Shown here piece after piece: positions 40,894-48,794 of a stretch of 64,000 bases of DNA. Source of the stretch: Halobacillus hunanensis. Lineage in GTDB: Bacteria; Bacillota; Bacilli; Bacillales; Halobacillaceae. A program made the position numbers and the translations under genes. The stretch's first letter is position 1; each line of letters begins with the position of its first letter. Under the pieces are notes generated by a model that was given only the letters and a program-made list of their open reading frames with translations, was not told where the DNA came from and ran no database searches. The DNA lies in NCBI RefSeq assembly GCF_900166655.1, contig NZ_FVZB01000007.1, positions 868,001 through 932,000 of the forward strand, read 5' to 3'.

Positions 40894-41124
40894 ATGCCAC
40901 AACAACAAGCTCAACAAACTCTTCAACAGATTGCTCAGATCGCTCAGCAGCTTCAACAACAAGAACAGCAAAATGCTCAACAGCTCCAACAATCACAACA
41001 ACAAGGTGGAGCCAATATGAGCGCGCAACAGCAAATGGCTCAACGCGAACAAAATGCTGCCCAGCAGCTTCAACAAATTCAACAACTTGCTCAACAGTGT
41101 CAACAGCAAATGAACCAGCAATAA
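40894..41124 (+). CDS. Glutamine-rich small protein of unknown function
   Basis: The 76-residue product has 40 glutamines (53%) in runs of two or three, spaced by A, L, I and N. Two similar units are visible (EQQNAQQLQQSQQQ and EQNAAQQLQQIQQL), separated by a GGANMSA linker. It has one cysteine, no membrane helix and no signal peptide, and should form amphipathic helices or a coiled coil. A strong AAAGGAG site, an ATG start and a terminator after the stop support that it is expressed. Gamma-type small acid-soluble spore proteins are also glutamine-rich but have a different repeat, so I make no functional call. Confidence 0.75.
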   Translation: MPQQQAQQTLQQIAQIAQQLQQQEQQNAQQLQQSQQQGGANMSAQQQMAQREQNAAQQLQQIQQLAQQCQQQMNQQ

Positions 41125-41140
41125 GGAGAAGATGATCCTT

Positions 41141-41173
41141 TAGCCCCGTATCGCAGCGATACGGGGCTATTTA
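41141..41173 (+). terminator. Hairpin terminator after the glutamine-rich gene
   Basis: TAGCCCCGTATCGC pairs with GCGATACGGGGCTA almost without a loop; only a short T tract follows. The rest of the 309-base gap to the nuclease gene holds no other gene. Confidence 0.8.
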
Positions 41174-41299
41174 ACTTGGCAAAATAGAAGGCTCTCACTT
41201 CATATCTGTCATTTACTTTAGATGACCAACATAAATCTAACTAGATCCAGATTAAAAAGCTTTCGATTTAAAGTATAAAAAATAGCAGCAAAATTTTAG

Positions 41300-41324
41300 G
41301 TTTGAGCAATGACAAACGGGGTAA
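41300..41324 (+). promoter_or_regulatory. Possible sigma-B-type promoter before the nuclease gene
   Basis: GTTTGA, a 13-base spacer and GGGTAA resemble the general-stress consensus GTTTAA-N12-14-GGGTAT with one mismatch in each box. It lies 110 bases before the nuclease start. Confidence 0.35.
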
Positions 41325-41433
41325 AAAGTTAGCATTAGTATGAAATGAGAAACCGAAGTAGGCAGAATCACTTTTTAGTCTAGCATGTAAGACCATTGGC
41401 TATTTTTACATCCTAAATCATGGAGGAGGAATA

Positions 41434-42342
41434 ATGATGAACATCACTCCTGATCAGAAGAAAAAAGTTCTACCGGTGACTACTGATCAGCAACGTATGA
41501 ATGCTCTTATTTCTGAATTGACAAGGAGTAAAAAGAAAATAAAAAAAGATGAAAAGGCCTATTACGACGAAAAAAAGGATAAAAAAGTCATCGAGCAGTA
41601 TTATGGCGAGATAAATTTTAACAACGTAGACGAAGATGACTTTTTAAACAAGTTAGGGAATCTCCTTAAGGAAACCCATACGAATCCATTGTCATATGAT
41701 CCAAGCGAGTATGTTTACCCATGGGTAGATTTGAGACCAGACGGTGATCTAATCAGTATTTATTCCGGAAAACAGAGGCGTCCTGAAGACGTTATGCGTG
41801 AGGATTATGAAACCTCCTTACGCCGCCAACAAGAAGTAGAAAAAGCAAATGAAAAAGACAGTGAACAGATTGAGTCAGAACTTTTCCGTATTGAAAAGGA
41901 GTTCAAATATAATTGTGAGCATGCTGTGCCTCAATCCTGGTTTAATGAACAGGAACCGATGCGTGGTGATCTCCATCATTTATTTACCTGTGAACCTGTA
42001 TGTAATTCAATTAGATCTAATTATCCTTATTATGACTTTACTGATTATACTCCAGGAAACATAAGTGTGGAACGCGTAGAGGAGTCTTGCGGGAAAGCTG
42101 AAGAGGAATTATTCGAACCTGAATTTGCAAAGGGAACTGTTGCAAGAGCCATGCTGTATTTTCTTCTTAGATACCCTGATCAGATCGAGCAGAAATATCA
42201 AAAGAAGATTGATACAGAGCTGTTGCTGAATTGGCATCAAAAGTTCCAGCCCTCACTTTATGAAAAGCACCGAAATCAAGCGATTTATCAACTTCAGGGG
42301 AACCGTAATCCATATATAGATTTTCCTGAGATGTTTTTATAA
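41434..42342 (+). CDS. Endonuclease I family nuclease without a signal peptide
   Basis: The 302-residue protein carries the endonuclease I (EndA/Bsn, HNH-like His-Me finger) core: CEHAVPQSWF, RGDLHHLFTCEP and CNSIRSNYPYYDF, with the catalytic His and metal Asn/His positions present. Family members such as B. subtilis Bsn/YurI are secreted; this one begins MMNITPDQKKKVLPVTT and has no hydrophobic leader. The first 150 residues are charged and helical (KKKIKKDEKAYYDEKKDKK). It may act inside the cell, be released on lysis, or be exported by another route. Good GGAGGAGG ribosome binding site. Confidence 0.85.
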   Translation: MMNITPDQKKKVLPVTTDQQRMNALISELTRSKKKIKKDEKAYYDEKKDKKVIEQYYGEINFNNVDEDDFLNKLGNLLKETHTNPLSYDPSEYVYPWVDLRPDGDLISIYSGKQRRPEDVMREDYETSLRRQQEVEKANEKDSEQIESELFRIEKEFKYNCEHAVPQSWFNEQEPMRGDLHHLFTCEPVCNSIRSNYPYYDFTDYTPGNISVERVEESCGKAEEELFEPEFAKGTVARAMLYFLLRYPDQIEQKYQKKIDTELLLNWHQKFQPSLYEKHRNQAIYQLQGNRNPYIDFPEMFL

Positions 42343-42451
42343 ACAGAGAATGCACAAGTAAGCATATTATTTATTCTGGATTCCTGTCACGAGTCAACCT
42401 CCTGAAAACATATGTTACCAATGAGGTTTACGTTAAGACAGGAGGAGAACA

Positions 42452-43093
42452 ATGTATTCTCATTACTTTAATTGGCCACAAGTCAATTCACATGGATATC
42501 ATCCATATCTAGCCTATCCTTTCCATAATTACAGGGGCTATGTACCATATTATTACCGTCAACAGCCGGTGAGGGGGCAAGCTACTTGGACAGAAGGAGG
42601 ACAGGTTACACAATGTGGAATTCCGTGGTCAGAAAATCACTATATGACAGCAGCTGTCGGAGAAAATTCACCTTATCAATGTGGGCAAACACTTAAGATT
42701 AGAAACTTAGCTTCCCAGAGGGAAGTACTAGTAACCATTGTAGACAAAGTGCCAGGGTATCCTCCAAATAAAATTAATTTGCATCGTCAAGCTTTTCAAA
42801 CATTGGGTGGTAATTTAGACGCGGGTGTGATCAATATTGAAATCACTCCATCACCTGAATTAGAGCAAGAAAAGTGGGGGAAATATTTATTAGAAGTTAC
42901 TCAGACTGCCTATCCTGAGTATAATGTAATTGAATATAATTCAGTAGGGAAAACGCAATTATCTGCCACACAAATAAAAGAAACATATGAATATATATTA
43001 ACTTCCCCACAGGAACGTATTAAGGTGCGAGGAAATGTTATTTATAATCCTGACACCGACAGAGTGATTTCATTTGATATTAAGGAAGTATGA
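42452..43093 (+). CDS. RlpA/expansin-like double-psi beta-barrel protein with DUF3889 tail
   Basis: The 213-residue protein starts with an aromatic, Tyr/Pro/His-rich segment (about 1-40), then a double-psi beta-barrel (about 42-135: RGQATWTEGGQVTQCG, NHYMTAAVG, and the Asp motif VDKVPGYPPNKINLH) and a C-terminal DUF3889-type domain (about 140-213, WGKYLLEV...IKVRGNVIY). Related bacillar proteins occur on the cell or spore surface. There is no classical signal peptide, which would fit assembly onto a spore coat from the mother cell, but that is inference. AGGAGGAG precedes the ATG. Confidence 0.75.
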   Translation: MYSHYFNWPQVNSHGYHPYLAYPFHNYRGYVPYYYRQQPVRGQATWTEGGQVTQCGIPWSENHYMTAAVGENSPYQCGQTLKIRNLASQREVLVTIVDKVPGYPPNKINLHRQAFQTLGGNLDAGVINIEITPSPELEQEKWGKYLLEVTQTAYPEYNVIEYNSVGKTQLSATQIKETYEYILTSPQERIKVRGNVIYNPDTDRVISFDIKEV

Positions 43094-43125
43094 GCAGCAT
43101 AATACCTTATACAATGAAATTGTAA

Positions 43126-43167
43126 ACAGGCATGGAGCTTTTGAAGCATACATGCCTGTTTTATTTG
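43126..43167. terminator. Terminator between the double-psi barrel gene and tlp
   Basis: AAACAGGCATG pairs with CATGCCTGTTT, followed by TATTT on the right; it lies between convergent genes. Confidence 0.75.
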
Positions 43168-43173
43168 GATTAT

Positions 43174-43386
43174 TTACTTGCCTTCGTCCTTGAGTTCTTC
43201 ACGTAAACTTTCAATACTTTCTTCACGTCGTTGATTCTTTTCCTGAATTTGATTCATTTCGTCTTGGCTCATTTCTTCAGAGTGTGCTTTTACATAATCA
43301 TTTGCTTCATCCATATTTTGCAAAGTGTGACCGATATTCTTTTCAATTCTTTCTTTATTATTAGAACGGTCGTCTGGTTTTGCCAT
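43174..43386 (-). CDS. tlp: Small acid-soluble spore protein Tlp
   Basis: The 70-residue, highly charged helical protein matches Tlp: KPDDRSNNKERIEKNIGHTL at the start and EEMSQDEMNQIQEKNQRREESIESLREE. Tlp is a minor forespore protein. Start 43386 has AAAAAAGGAGGT at the right distance; a longer frame to 43434 is not supported. In B. subtilis sspN-tlp lies between yneN and yneP, but here tlp is about 30 kb away and sspN is missing. A sigma-G-like promoter lies upstream. Confidence 0.92.
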   Translation of the reverse strand: MAKPDDRSNNKERIEKNIGHTLQNMDEANDYVKAHSEEMSQDEMNQIQEKNQRREESIESLREELKDEGK

Positions 43387-43416
43387 GATTGATACCTCCT
43401 TTTTTGCCGGTATAAA

Positions 43417-43445
43417 TAGTATGCACGGGGGCAAAGAGTCTATGT
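43417..43445 (-). promoter_or_regulatory. Sigma-G-type promoter of tlp
   Basis: Read leftward, ACATA, a 17-base spacer and CATACTA match the forespore sigma-G pattern (-35 GHATR, -10 CATNHTA), with the -10 about 30 bases before the tlp start. Confidence 0.55.
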
Positions 43446-43517
43446 ATCAGGTTGGAAAAGATAAAGGTGTGTTACTATTAATTAAAGACCAAATCAGTTG
43501 AACAGGAGGAATTTAAC

Positions 43518-43877
43518 ATGTGCAAACACCATCCTTTTGTTAAGGGAGTAAACGTTGATCAACATACAAAATGTGCCCATTATCATACAGATGTCGATAT
43601 TATCGCGATTAAATTTTACTGCTGCAATGACTATTTTGCTTGCTATTTTTGCCATCAGGAAGTTTCAAACCATAATGTTTCAAAGTGGCCGCAAAGCCGC
43701 TGGAATGAGCGAGCTATTCTATGTGGAAGCTGTAAACATGAATTAACCATTTCTGAATATATGGCCTCTACAAATTGTCCTCATTGTGAAAACCGTTTTA
43801 ATGAGAAATGCAGTAATCACTTTCATCTTTACTTTGAGATGACAGAGCCACCTTCAGACACCACGTGCCATTCGTAA
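43518..43877 (+). CDS. CHY-type zinc finger protein
   Basis: The 119-residue protein has many Cys and His residues in CHY-finger order: CAHYHTDVDIIAIKFYCC, YFACYFCHQE, ILCGSCKHELT and CPHCENRFNEKCSNHFHLYF. It should bind about three zinc ions. Stand-alone bacterial CHY proteins have no established role. A well placed AGGAGG site and ATG start support translation. Confidence 0.88.
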   Translation: MCKHHPFVKGVNVDQHTKCAHYHTDVDIIAIKFYCCNDYFACYFCHQEVSNHNVSKWPQSRWNERAILCGSCKHELTISEYMASTNCPHCENRFNEKCSNHFHLYFEMTEPPSDTTCHS

Positions 43878-43967
43878 AATATTTTAAGTTTATTTTTAAA
43901 CATCCGTATCTTTCAGCAGACTTTTTCCGTTTATACATATGAAAGACATTTTAGAGGAGGTAAAAAC

Positions 43968-44783
43968 ATGCGGCCGCTTGTTCATAACACTCCAATTGCA
44001 AGAGAAACAGATTTTGAGTCAGCTATAGAGAACCATATACCTGATTTACAGAAGTATTGTCAATCCCTTACCAAATCAAAATGGGAGGGGGAAGATCTCA
44101 TGCAGGATACGTTAGCAAAAGCTTATAAAGCATGGACTAGGAGCCAAAGACCGATTGTTAAAGCCTATTTATTTCGTATTGCTTCAAACACTTGGATTGA
44201 CGGGCACCGTAAAGTCAAAGTGAAAGAGGATTTCGTCAAAGACCTATCAGTATTTAGCCAAAAGGATGCATCCATTTCTGATTCTGTATGCCGGGCCATA
44301 GAATTGCTTCTTAGAGAATTAACTCCAAAACAGCGAGTAGTCTTGTTACTCGTAGAAGGACTAGGGCTTACTTCAAAAGAAACCGCAGAAATGCTATCTG
44401 ACAGTGAAGGCTCAATTAAGGGTACGCTCCATAGAGCTCGTAAAAAGGTAAAAAAGATAAAACACTCTTACGAAAATTTAGACTTTGCGGAAGAGGATCC
44501 GGTTCAATACGTGACCGCACTTCGTAATGGAAATCCTTCTACTTTTGTGCAGCTTTATCACCAAGAAACACAGGGTTTACGGATGATGATGAGAGACGCT
44601 ACGTCAAAGCTTACTATTCTGCCAATAGTTCTTACGATTACTGGAGAGACTTGTGCATATTTGTTGATTTCCTTTGCCACAAAAAAAGGGGATATCATGT
44701 TTATTCCTTTTTATCAAGAAGAGTTATTTTCTTTGTTGTTACAAAATGAAGAAGTCAGTAAAGGATTACCACTTGCTAGTTAG
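43968..44783 (+). CDS. ECF-type sigma factor with a C-terminal extension
   Basis: The 271-residue protein has sigma region 2 (about 20-85: [41 protein letters not shown]) and region 4 (about 105-160: [30 protein letters not shown]...[13 protein letters not shown]). About 100 further residues follow ([21 protein letters not shown] and onward), which ordinary ECF factors of ~180 aa lack. Such tails replace anti-sigma factors in some ECF groups. No anti-sigma gene is adjacent. The clpP paralog starts 16 bases downstream, so they form an operon. Region -35 recognition is unknown. AGAGGAGG precedes the ATG. Confidence 0.85.
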   Translation: MRPLVHNTPIARETDFESAIENHIPDLQKYCQSLTKSKWEGEDLMQDTLAKAYKAWTRSQRPIVKAYLFRIASNTWIDGHRKVKVKEDFVKDLSVFSQKDASISDSVCRAIELLLRELTPKQRVVLLLVEGLGLTSKETAEMLSDSEGSIKGTLHRARKKVKKIKHSYENLDFAEEDPVQYVTALRNGNPSTFVQLYHQETQGLRMMMRDATSKLTILPIVLTITGETCAYLLISFATKKGDIMFIPFYQEELFSLLLQNEEVSKGLPLAS

Positions 44784-44799
44784 AAAGGTGTGGATACTT

Positions 44800-45387
44800 A
44801 TGTCAAATGTGATTCCATATGTAGTGGAGCAATCAACGAGGGGAGAACGCTCCTACGATATCTATTCACGTTTATTAAAGGACCGAATCATTATCCTAGG
44901 GAGTCAAATTGATGATGCCGTTGCAAACTCAGTTGTAGCTCAGCTGCTATTTTTAACGGCGGAAGATAATAATAAGGATATTCATTTGTATATTAACTCC
45001 CCTGGAGGATCGATTTCTGCAGGAATGGCGATTTATGATACGATGCAATTCATCAAGCCGGATGTGTCAACAATTTGCACAGGATTAGCTGCTTCCATGG
45101 GCGCATTTCTCCTTTTAGCAGGGGAAAAAGGAAAACGGTACGCTCTCCCGAACGCTGAAATGATGTTACATCAGCCTTTAGGAGGAACAAAAGGTCAAGC
45201 AACGGATATTAAAATCCATGCTGATCACATAATCAAAACGAGAAAGACCATAAACAAAATCATATCAGAGCGTACAGGTCAGCCGCTCGAAAAAGTAGAG
45301 AAAGATACGGAAAGGGATTATTTTCTTACAGCTGAGGAAGCGAAAGATTATGGTATCATTGACAAACTGATGGCCCATGGAGAATAG
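44800..45387 (+). CDS. clpP: ClpP protease subunit, likely a paralog
   Basis: The 195-residue serine protease subunit has a complete catalytic triad: Ser99 ([10 protein letters not shown]), His124 (MMLHQPLGG) and Asp173 (TERDYF). Start [11 protein letters not shown] matches the ClpP N-terminus; ATG 44800 follows AGAAAGGTG. The primary clpP of bacilli lies near the yvc/trxB region, not beside a sigma factor, so this is probably a second copy. It differs from B. subtilis ClpP in the handle region ([17 protein letters not shown]). Partner ATPase and whether it mixes with the main ClpP are unknown. Confidence 0.92.
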   Translation: MSNVIPYVVEQSTRGERSYDIYSRLLKDRIIILGSQIDDAVANSVVAQLLFLTAEDNNKDIHLYINSPGGSISAGMAIYDTMQFIKPDVSTICTGLAASMGAFLLLAGEKGKRYALPNAEMMLHQPLGGTKGQATDIKIHADHIIKTRKTINKIISERTGQPLEKVEKDTERDYFLTAEEAKDYGIIDKLMAHGE

Positions 45388-45434
45388 TAGTTATACCATA
45401 AATAAATTATGTTAATAATAACATAGAAATTGAT

Positions 45435-45471
45435 GCGCAAAATCGATACAACGATTTTGCGCTTATTTTTT
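45435..45471 (+). terminator. Rho-independent terminator of the sigma factor-clpP operon
   Basis: GCGCAAAATCG pairs with CGATTTTGCGC around ATACAA, followed by TTATTTTTT. Confidence 0.93.
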
Positions 45472-45631
45472 GGGAAGTCCCGCCTCTAATTAGATAATTT
45501 TGGGACCTTTGTAGTTTTTATCAAATAATATGTCTATAAAATAGATACATACATATTCATGTACTAGAGCAGTGAGAGGAAAGAGGTTTGTTTGAAAGGT
45601 AATATAAACAAAATGATTTGGAGTGGTTAGG

Positions 45632-46114
45632 ATGGACCTATTAAGAGAGGATGATAATGTTAAAATAGATAGAATTTTAAAGATAGATGACACGGAAAAA
45701 TTTCTTCTTGAGCTTCAAAATTACTTATCCAGCAAACCTATAGAAAAAATAGATTTGTGTTTCTACAAAGATATTGAAATGTTGGATACGGAATTAAACA
45801 GGCTAAACATTGATGAGAAAAGGTTATTACAAATAAAAGTAACGGCATTAATTACGTATCTTGATGAGGTCAGTAGCATTCATTTACCATCACCCTTTAT
45901 CATAGGGGTATTCACGGCTGTCATCTCTTTAATTCTTGGCGTCATGATAAAGGATTTAGCAGCATTTCCAGTGTGGATAATTTTCGGAATTATCATTTGC
46001 TTCGTTTTGTTTATCCCAGGCATATCTTGGTTAAATTTGATCCAATCTGGAAAGGATGCAGAATTTAAACAAGCCCTTACAACGCTTCATAGCATATTAG
46101 ATATACGAAGTTAA
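45632..46114 (+). CDS. Unknown two-TM protein with cytosolic N-domain
   Basis: I do not recognise this 160-residue protein. It has a soluble, acidic helical region (about 1-88), two membrane helices (about 90-112 and 116-138; FIIGVFTAVISLILGVMI, PVWIIFGIIICFVLFIPGI) and a short soluble tail. ATG 45632 is eight bases after GGAG; a GTG three codons earlier is less likely. It stands alone between two terminators. Confidence 0.7.
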   Translation: MDLLREDDNVKIDRILKIDDTEKFLLELQNYLSSKPIEKIDLCFYKDIEMLDTELNRLNIDEKRLLQIKVTALITYLDEVSSIHLPSPFIIGVFTAVISLILGVMIKDLAAFPVWIIFGIIICFVLFIPGISWLNLIQSGKDAEFKQALTTLHSILDIRS

Positions 46115-46130
46115 CTAAAATAATTAAGTT

Positions 46131-46164
46131 GGGTGTTTTCCAATATAGAAAACACCCTTTTAAT
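46131..46164 (+). terminator. Rho-independent terminator after the two-TM gene
   Basis: GGGTGTTTTC pairs with GAAAACACCC around CAATATA, followed by TTTTAA. Confidence 0.93.
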
Positions 46165-46294
46165 ATCGACGGTAACGAAAACGTATTATAATTACTATAT
46201 TTATCGAAATTTTCTGGTAAAATGTTACTTATAAAAATGGTTATACATAATTGATCATTGTTTACTTAGTCGAAAACTGGAAGGGACGATGTCT

Positions 46295-46765
46295 ATGACG
46301 ATAAATCTCAGGCCAATGAATAAAGAGACATTTAATAGTTATTATCAAACTTCCATAGAAGATTATGCTGAACAACATGTTATAGCCGGGAATTGGAAGG
46401 AAGAGGATGCACGTTTACTGGCAAAGAATCAATTCGAACAATTGCTGCCGAATGGTCTACATACTAATGAACATACTCTTTTTTCTATACATGAGGATGA
46501 GGTAAACATCGGGGTTCTGTGGCTGCATGTTTATACCAATAATGGTGTGAAGCAAATGTTTATTTATGATATAAAATTAGATGAGAATCAGCGAGGTAAT
46601 GGATATGGAACATCCACAATGGAGACTCTGGAGGACTACGCACAGGGTGAAGAAGTTAAACAAATCCAGTTACACGTTTTCGCTCATAATAAGCGAGCGA
46701 TCGCCCTTTATAAGAAAGTTGGGTATGAAGTGTCGGGTAATTATATGATAAAGAATCTTTCATGA
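46295..46765 (+). CDS. GNAT-family N-acetyltransferase
   Basis: The 156-residue protein has the GNAT acetyl-CoA motif A (DIKLDENQRGNGYGTSTMETLEDYA) and motif B (HVFAHNKRAIALYKKVGYEVSG) in the C-terminal half. Substrate unknown. Start 46295 is eight bases after AAGGGA; the ATG at 46289 is too close to that site. Independent of the preceding gene. Confidence 0.88.
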   Translation: MTINLRPMNKETFNSYYQTSIEDYAEQHVIAGNWKEEDARLLAKNQFEQLLPNGLHTNEHTLFSIHEDEVNIGVLWLHVYTNNGVKQMFIYDIKLDENQRGNGYGTSTMETLEDYAQGEEVKQIQLHVFAHNKRAIALYKKVGYEVSGNYMIKNLS

Positions 46766-46827
46766 TGAATATAAGAGAAGAGTTACTACATTTTTTTCTA
46801 GTATAGTTCAGGAAAGAGGGGAAACGT

Positions 46828-47652
46828 GTGAACGATAAACACAAAAAAACAACTATAGATGGAGATCAAACTATGAAAGAAGATGGGTTATTAGCTCTCT
46901 TCCATCAAGAGCTGCGTCTAGAAGCCAGTACACCAGGTTATACAAGAGAAGTCACAGAGCACCTTGTGCGTCATGTAGCCAAACAGAAAAATGAAAAAGG
47001 CTTTATTATATGCTCCCATGTAAACGCGGAAAACGCTGCTGAGATCATTGATTATGAATTGGATTACTTCAATAATCTTGACCAAGAATTCGAATGGAAA
47101 GTTTATAGCTATGATCAGCCGCATAATCTCAAAAATCTTCTCATACAGAAGGGCTTTGAAATGGAGGAAGAGGAGGCTCTTATGGTGCTCGAACTTAATA
47201 AGCAGCACCATTTGATAACTAGGCCAGCTTCTGTTTTTGTAGAAGAAATTAGGGATATGGAAGGAATTGAAGAGATTATTGCCTTAGAGAACACAATATG
47301 GGGAGAACCCCATAATGAATTAGGGGAAAAGCTCTGGAGAGATAAACAAAATGATCCAGATTCTTTATTTCTTTATGGGGTATATGATAAAGGCTTCCTT
47401 GTTAGTGCCGCCTGGATGTATATTGAACCAAATTCCTCTTTTGCGAGTTTGTGGGGTGGTTCTACATTACCATCCCAACGCGGAAAAGGTTATTATACTG
47501 CATTATTAGCTGTCAGGGCCAAACAAGCATATGGATGCGGACGAAAATACCTAACAGCAGATGCTCGACCGATGAGTCGGCCGATTCTCGAAAAGTATGG
47601 ATTTGCCTGCTTAGCTTATACTTACGGCTGTCATTCACCTTCACATAAGTAA
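46828..47652 (+). CDS. GNAT-family acetyltransferase with long N-terminal half
   Basis: A 274-residue protein. The C-terminal half (about 130-270) is GNAT-like, with ASLWGGSTLPSQRGKGYYTALLAVRAKQA as the acetyl-CoA loop and RPILEKYGFACLAYTYG at the end. The N-terminal half (LLALFHQELRLEASTPGYTREVTEHLVRH) may be a degenerate GNAT copy. Start is GTG 46828 with AGAGGGG six bases upstream; an internal ATG at 46873 also has a GGAG site, so the N-terminus is uncertain by 15 residues. Substrate unknown. Confidence 0.85.
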   Translation: MNDKHKKTTIDGDQTMKEDGLLALFHQELRLEASTPGYTREVTEHLVRHVAKQKNEKGFIICSHVNAENAAEIIDYELDYFNNLDQEFEWKVYSYDQPHNLKNLLIQKGFEMEEEEALMVLELNKQHHLITRPASVFVEEIRDMEGIEEIIALENTIWGEPHNELGEKLWRDKQNDPDSLFLYGVYDKGFLVSAAWMYIEPNSSFASLWGGSTLPSQRGKGYYTALLAVRAKQAYGCGRKYLTADARPMSRPILEKYGFACLAYTYGCHSPSHK

Positions 47653-47662
47653 ATCAACAGTA

Positions 47663-47697
47663 AGGATTACTAGTGCACGACTAAGTAATCCTTTTTA
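47663..47697 (+). terminator. Rho-independent terminator after the second acetyltransferase gene
   Basis: GGATTACT pairs with AGTAATCC across a loop of about 12 bases, followed by TTTTTAG. Confidence 0.8.
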
Positions 47698-47825
47698 GAT
47701 TCTTGTAATGATCTTAAATCGTAACGTATTATTTCAGTACCCTAGATAAATAAAATACATAAAATCGATTGAGATAACATCAATAATATAAGGGTGTTTA
47801 TTAAATTTCATTCGAGGTGGTCTGA

Positions 47826-48794
47826 ATGGCACAAAAAGTTTTGCTATTTGGGGACATAGGGATTGATGACACGATTGCAATTATCTATTCTTTTTTCAAC
47901 AAAGATATTGAATTAGTAGGAATCGTTGCTGATTATGGGAATGTATCCAGAGAAACAGCTGTAAATAACGTGTACTATTTATACGATCTTTTTGGAATTG
48001 AAGATGGGCCGCCTATTATTGGCGGAGCAGAAGTACCGATGACTGGTGAATATCCAAGGTATGCCCCGGAAGTTCATGGCGAATCTGGTCTTGGGCCTAT
48101 TACACCATCAGATTATGAGGGCGAGAGTGAAAACTTTTTTGAGATCGTGAATCTAATAGAGAAATATCAAGATGACCTCATTATAGTAAATATTGGAAGA
48201 CTTACATCTCTTGCCACAATGTTTATTCTGTACCGATCTCTTATGAAGAAAGTGGATGGTTTTTATATTATGGGTGGTGCCTTCTGGGTACCTGGTAATG
48301 TAACTGCTGTGTCAGAAGCTAATTTTTATGGAGATCCTGTTGCCGTTCAAATTGTACTCAGGTATGCTCACAATGCAACTATTATACCGCTAAACGTAAC
48401 TCAACAAGCGATTGTAACTCCGGAAATGGTGGACTATATTGCTTATAAAGGTAAAACGAAAATCATTAAACCATTGTTAGATTACTATTATGATTTTTAT
48501 AAAGAAAGTAATCCAGGTATTCAGGGCAGCCCAGTACATGATGTTCTAACAGTAATGGCATCGATAAGGGATGATTTGTTCACATACGAAACCTTTCCCA
48601 TTCATATCGTCGAAGCTACCGAAGAAATCCAAAGAGGGCAAAGCATTGCAAATTTCATGGAAAGTGATATAGCTGAATCTGATGAATTAGATAAACCACA
48701 CAGAATAGCTTTCGAGTTAGATTATCCCAAGTTTTTTAATGATTTTATGAGCGTCATGACAGGGGAACCATTCAACTCAAAGAATTCAGGCTAA
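47826..48794 (+). CDS. Nucleoside hydrolase (IUNH family)
   Basis: The 322-residue protein belongs to the inosine/uridine-preferring nucleoside hydrolases that split ribonucleosides into base and ribose. The N-terminal calcium site is present as GDIGIDDT (usually DTDxGxDDA), followed by IGRLTSLATMF, YIMGGAF and the C-terminal GSPVHDVLTVMA region with the catalytic-site His-Asp. The first Asp of the usual DTD is replaced in FGDIG, so metal binding may be altered. AGGTGG precedes the ATG. Its last nine bases overlap the convergent citR gene. Confidence 0.87.
   Translation: MAQKVLLFGDIGIDDTIAIIYSFFNKDIELVGIVADYGNVSRETAVNNVYYLYDLFGIEDGPPIIGGAEVPMTGEYPRYAPEVHGESGLGPITPSDYEGESENFFEIVNLIEKYQDDLIIVNIGRLTSLATMFILYRSLMKKVDGFYIMGGAFWVPGNVTAVSEANFYGDPVAVQIVLRYAHNATIIPLNVTQQAIVTPEMVDYIAYKGKTKIIKPLLDYYYDFYKESNPGIQGSPVHDVLTVMASIRDDLFTYETFPIHIVEATEEIQRGQSIANFMESDIAESDELDKPHRIAFELDYPKFFNDFMSVMTGEPFNSKNSG

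Noticed and set aside
40894-41124. Glutamine-rich protein as a gamma-type small acid-soluble spore protein
   Set aside because: The characteristic repeat of SspE-type proteins is absent, and no sigma-G promoter could be placed with correct spacing.
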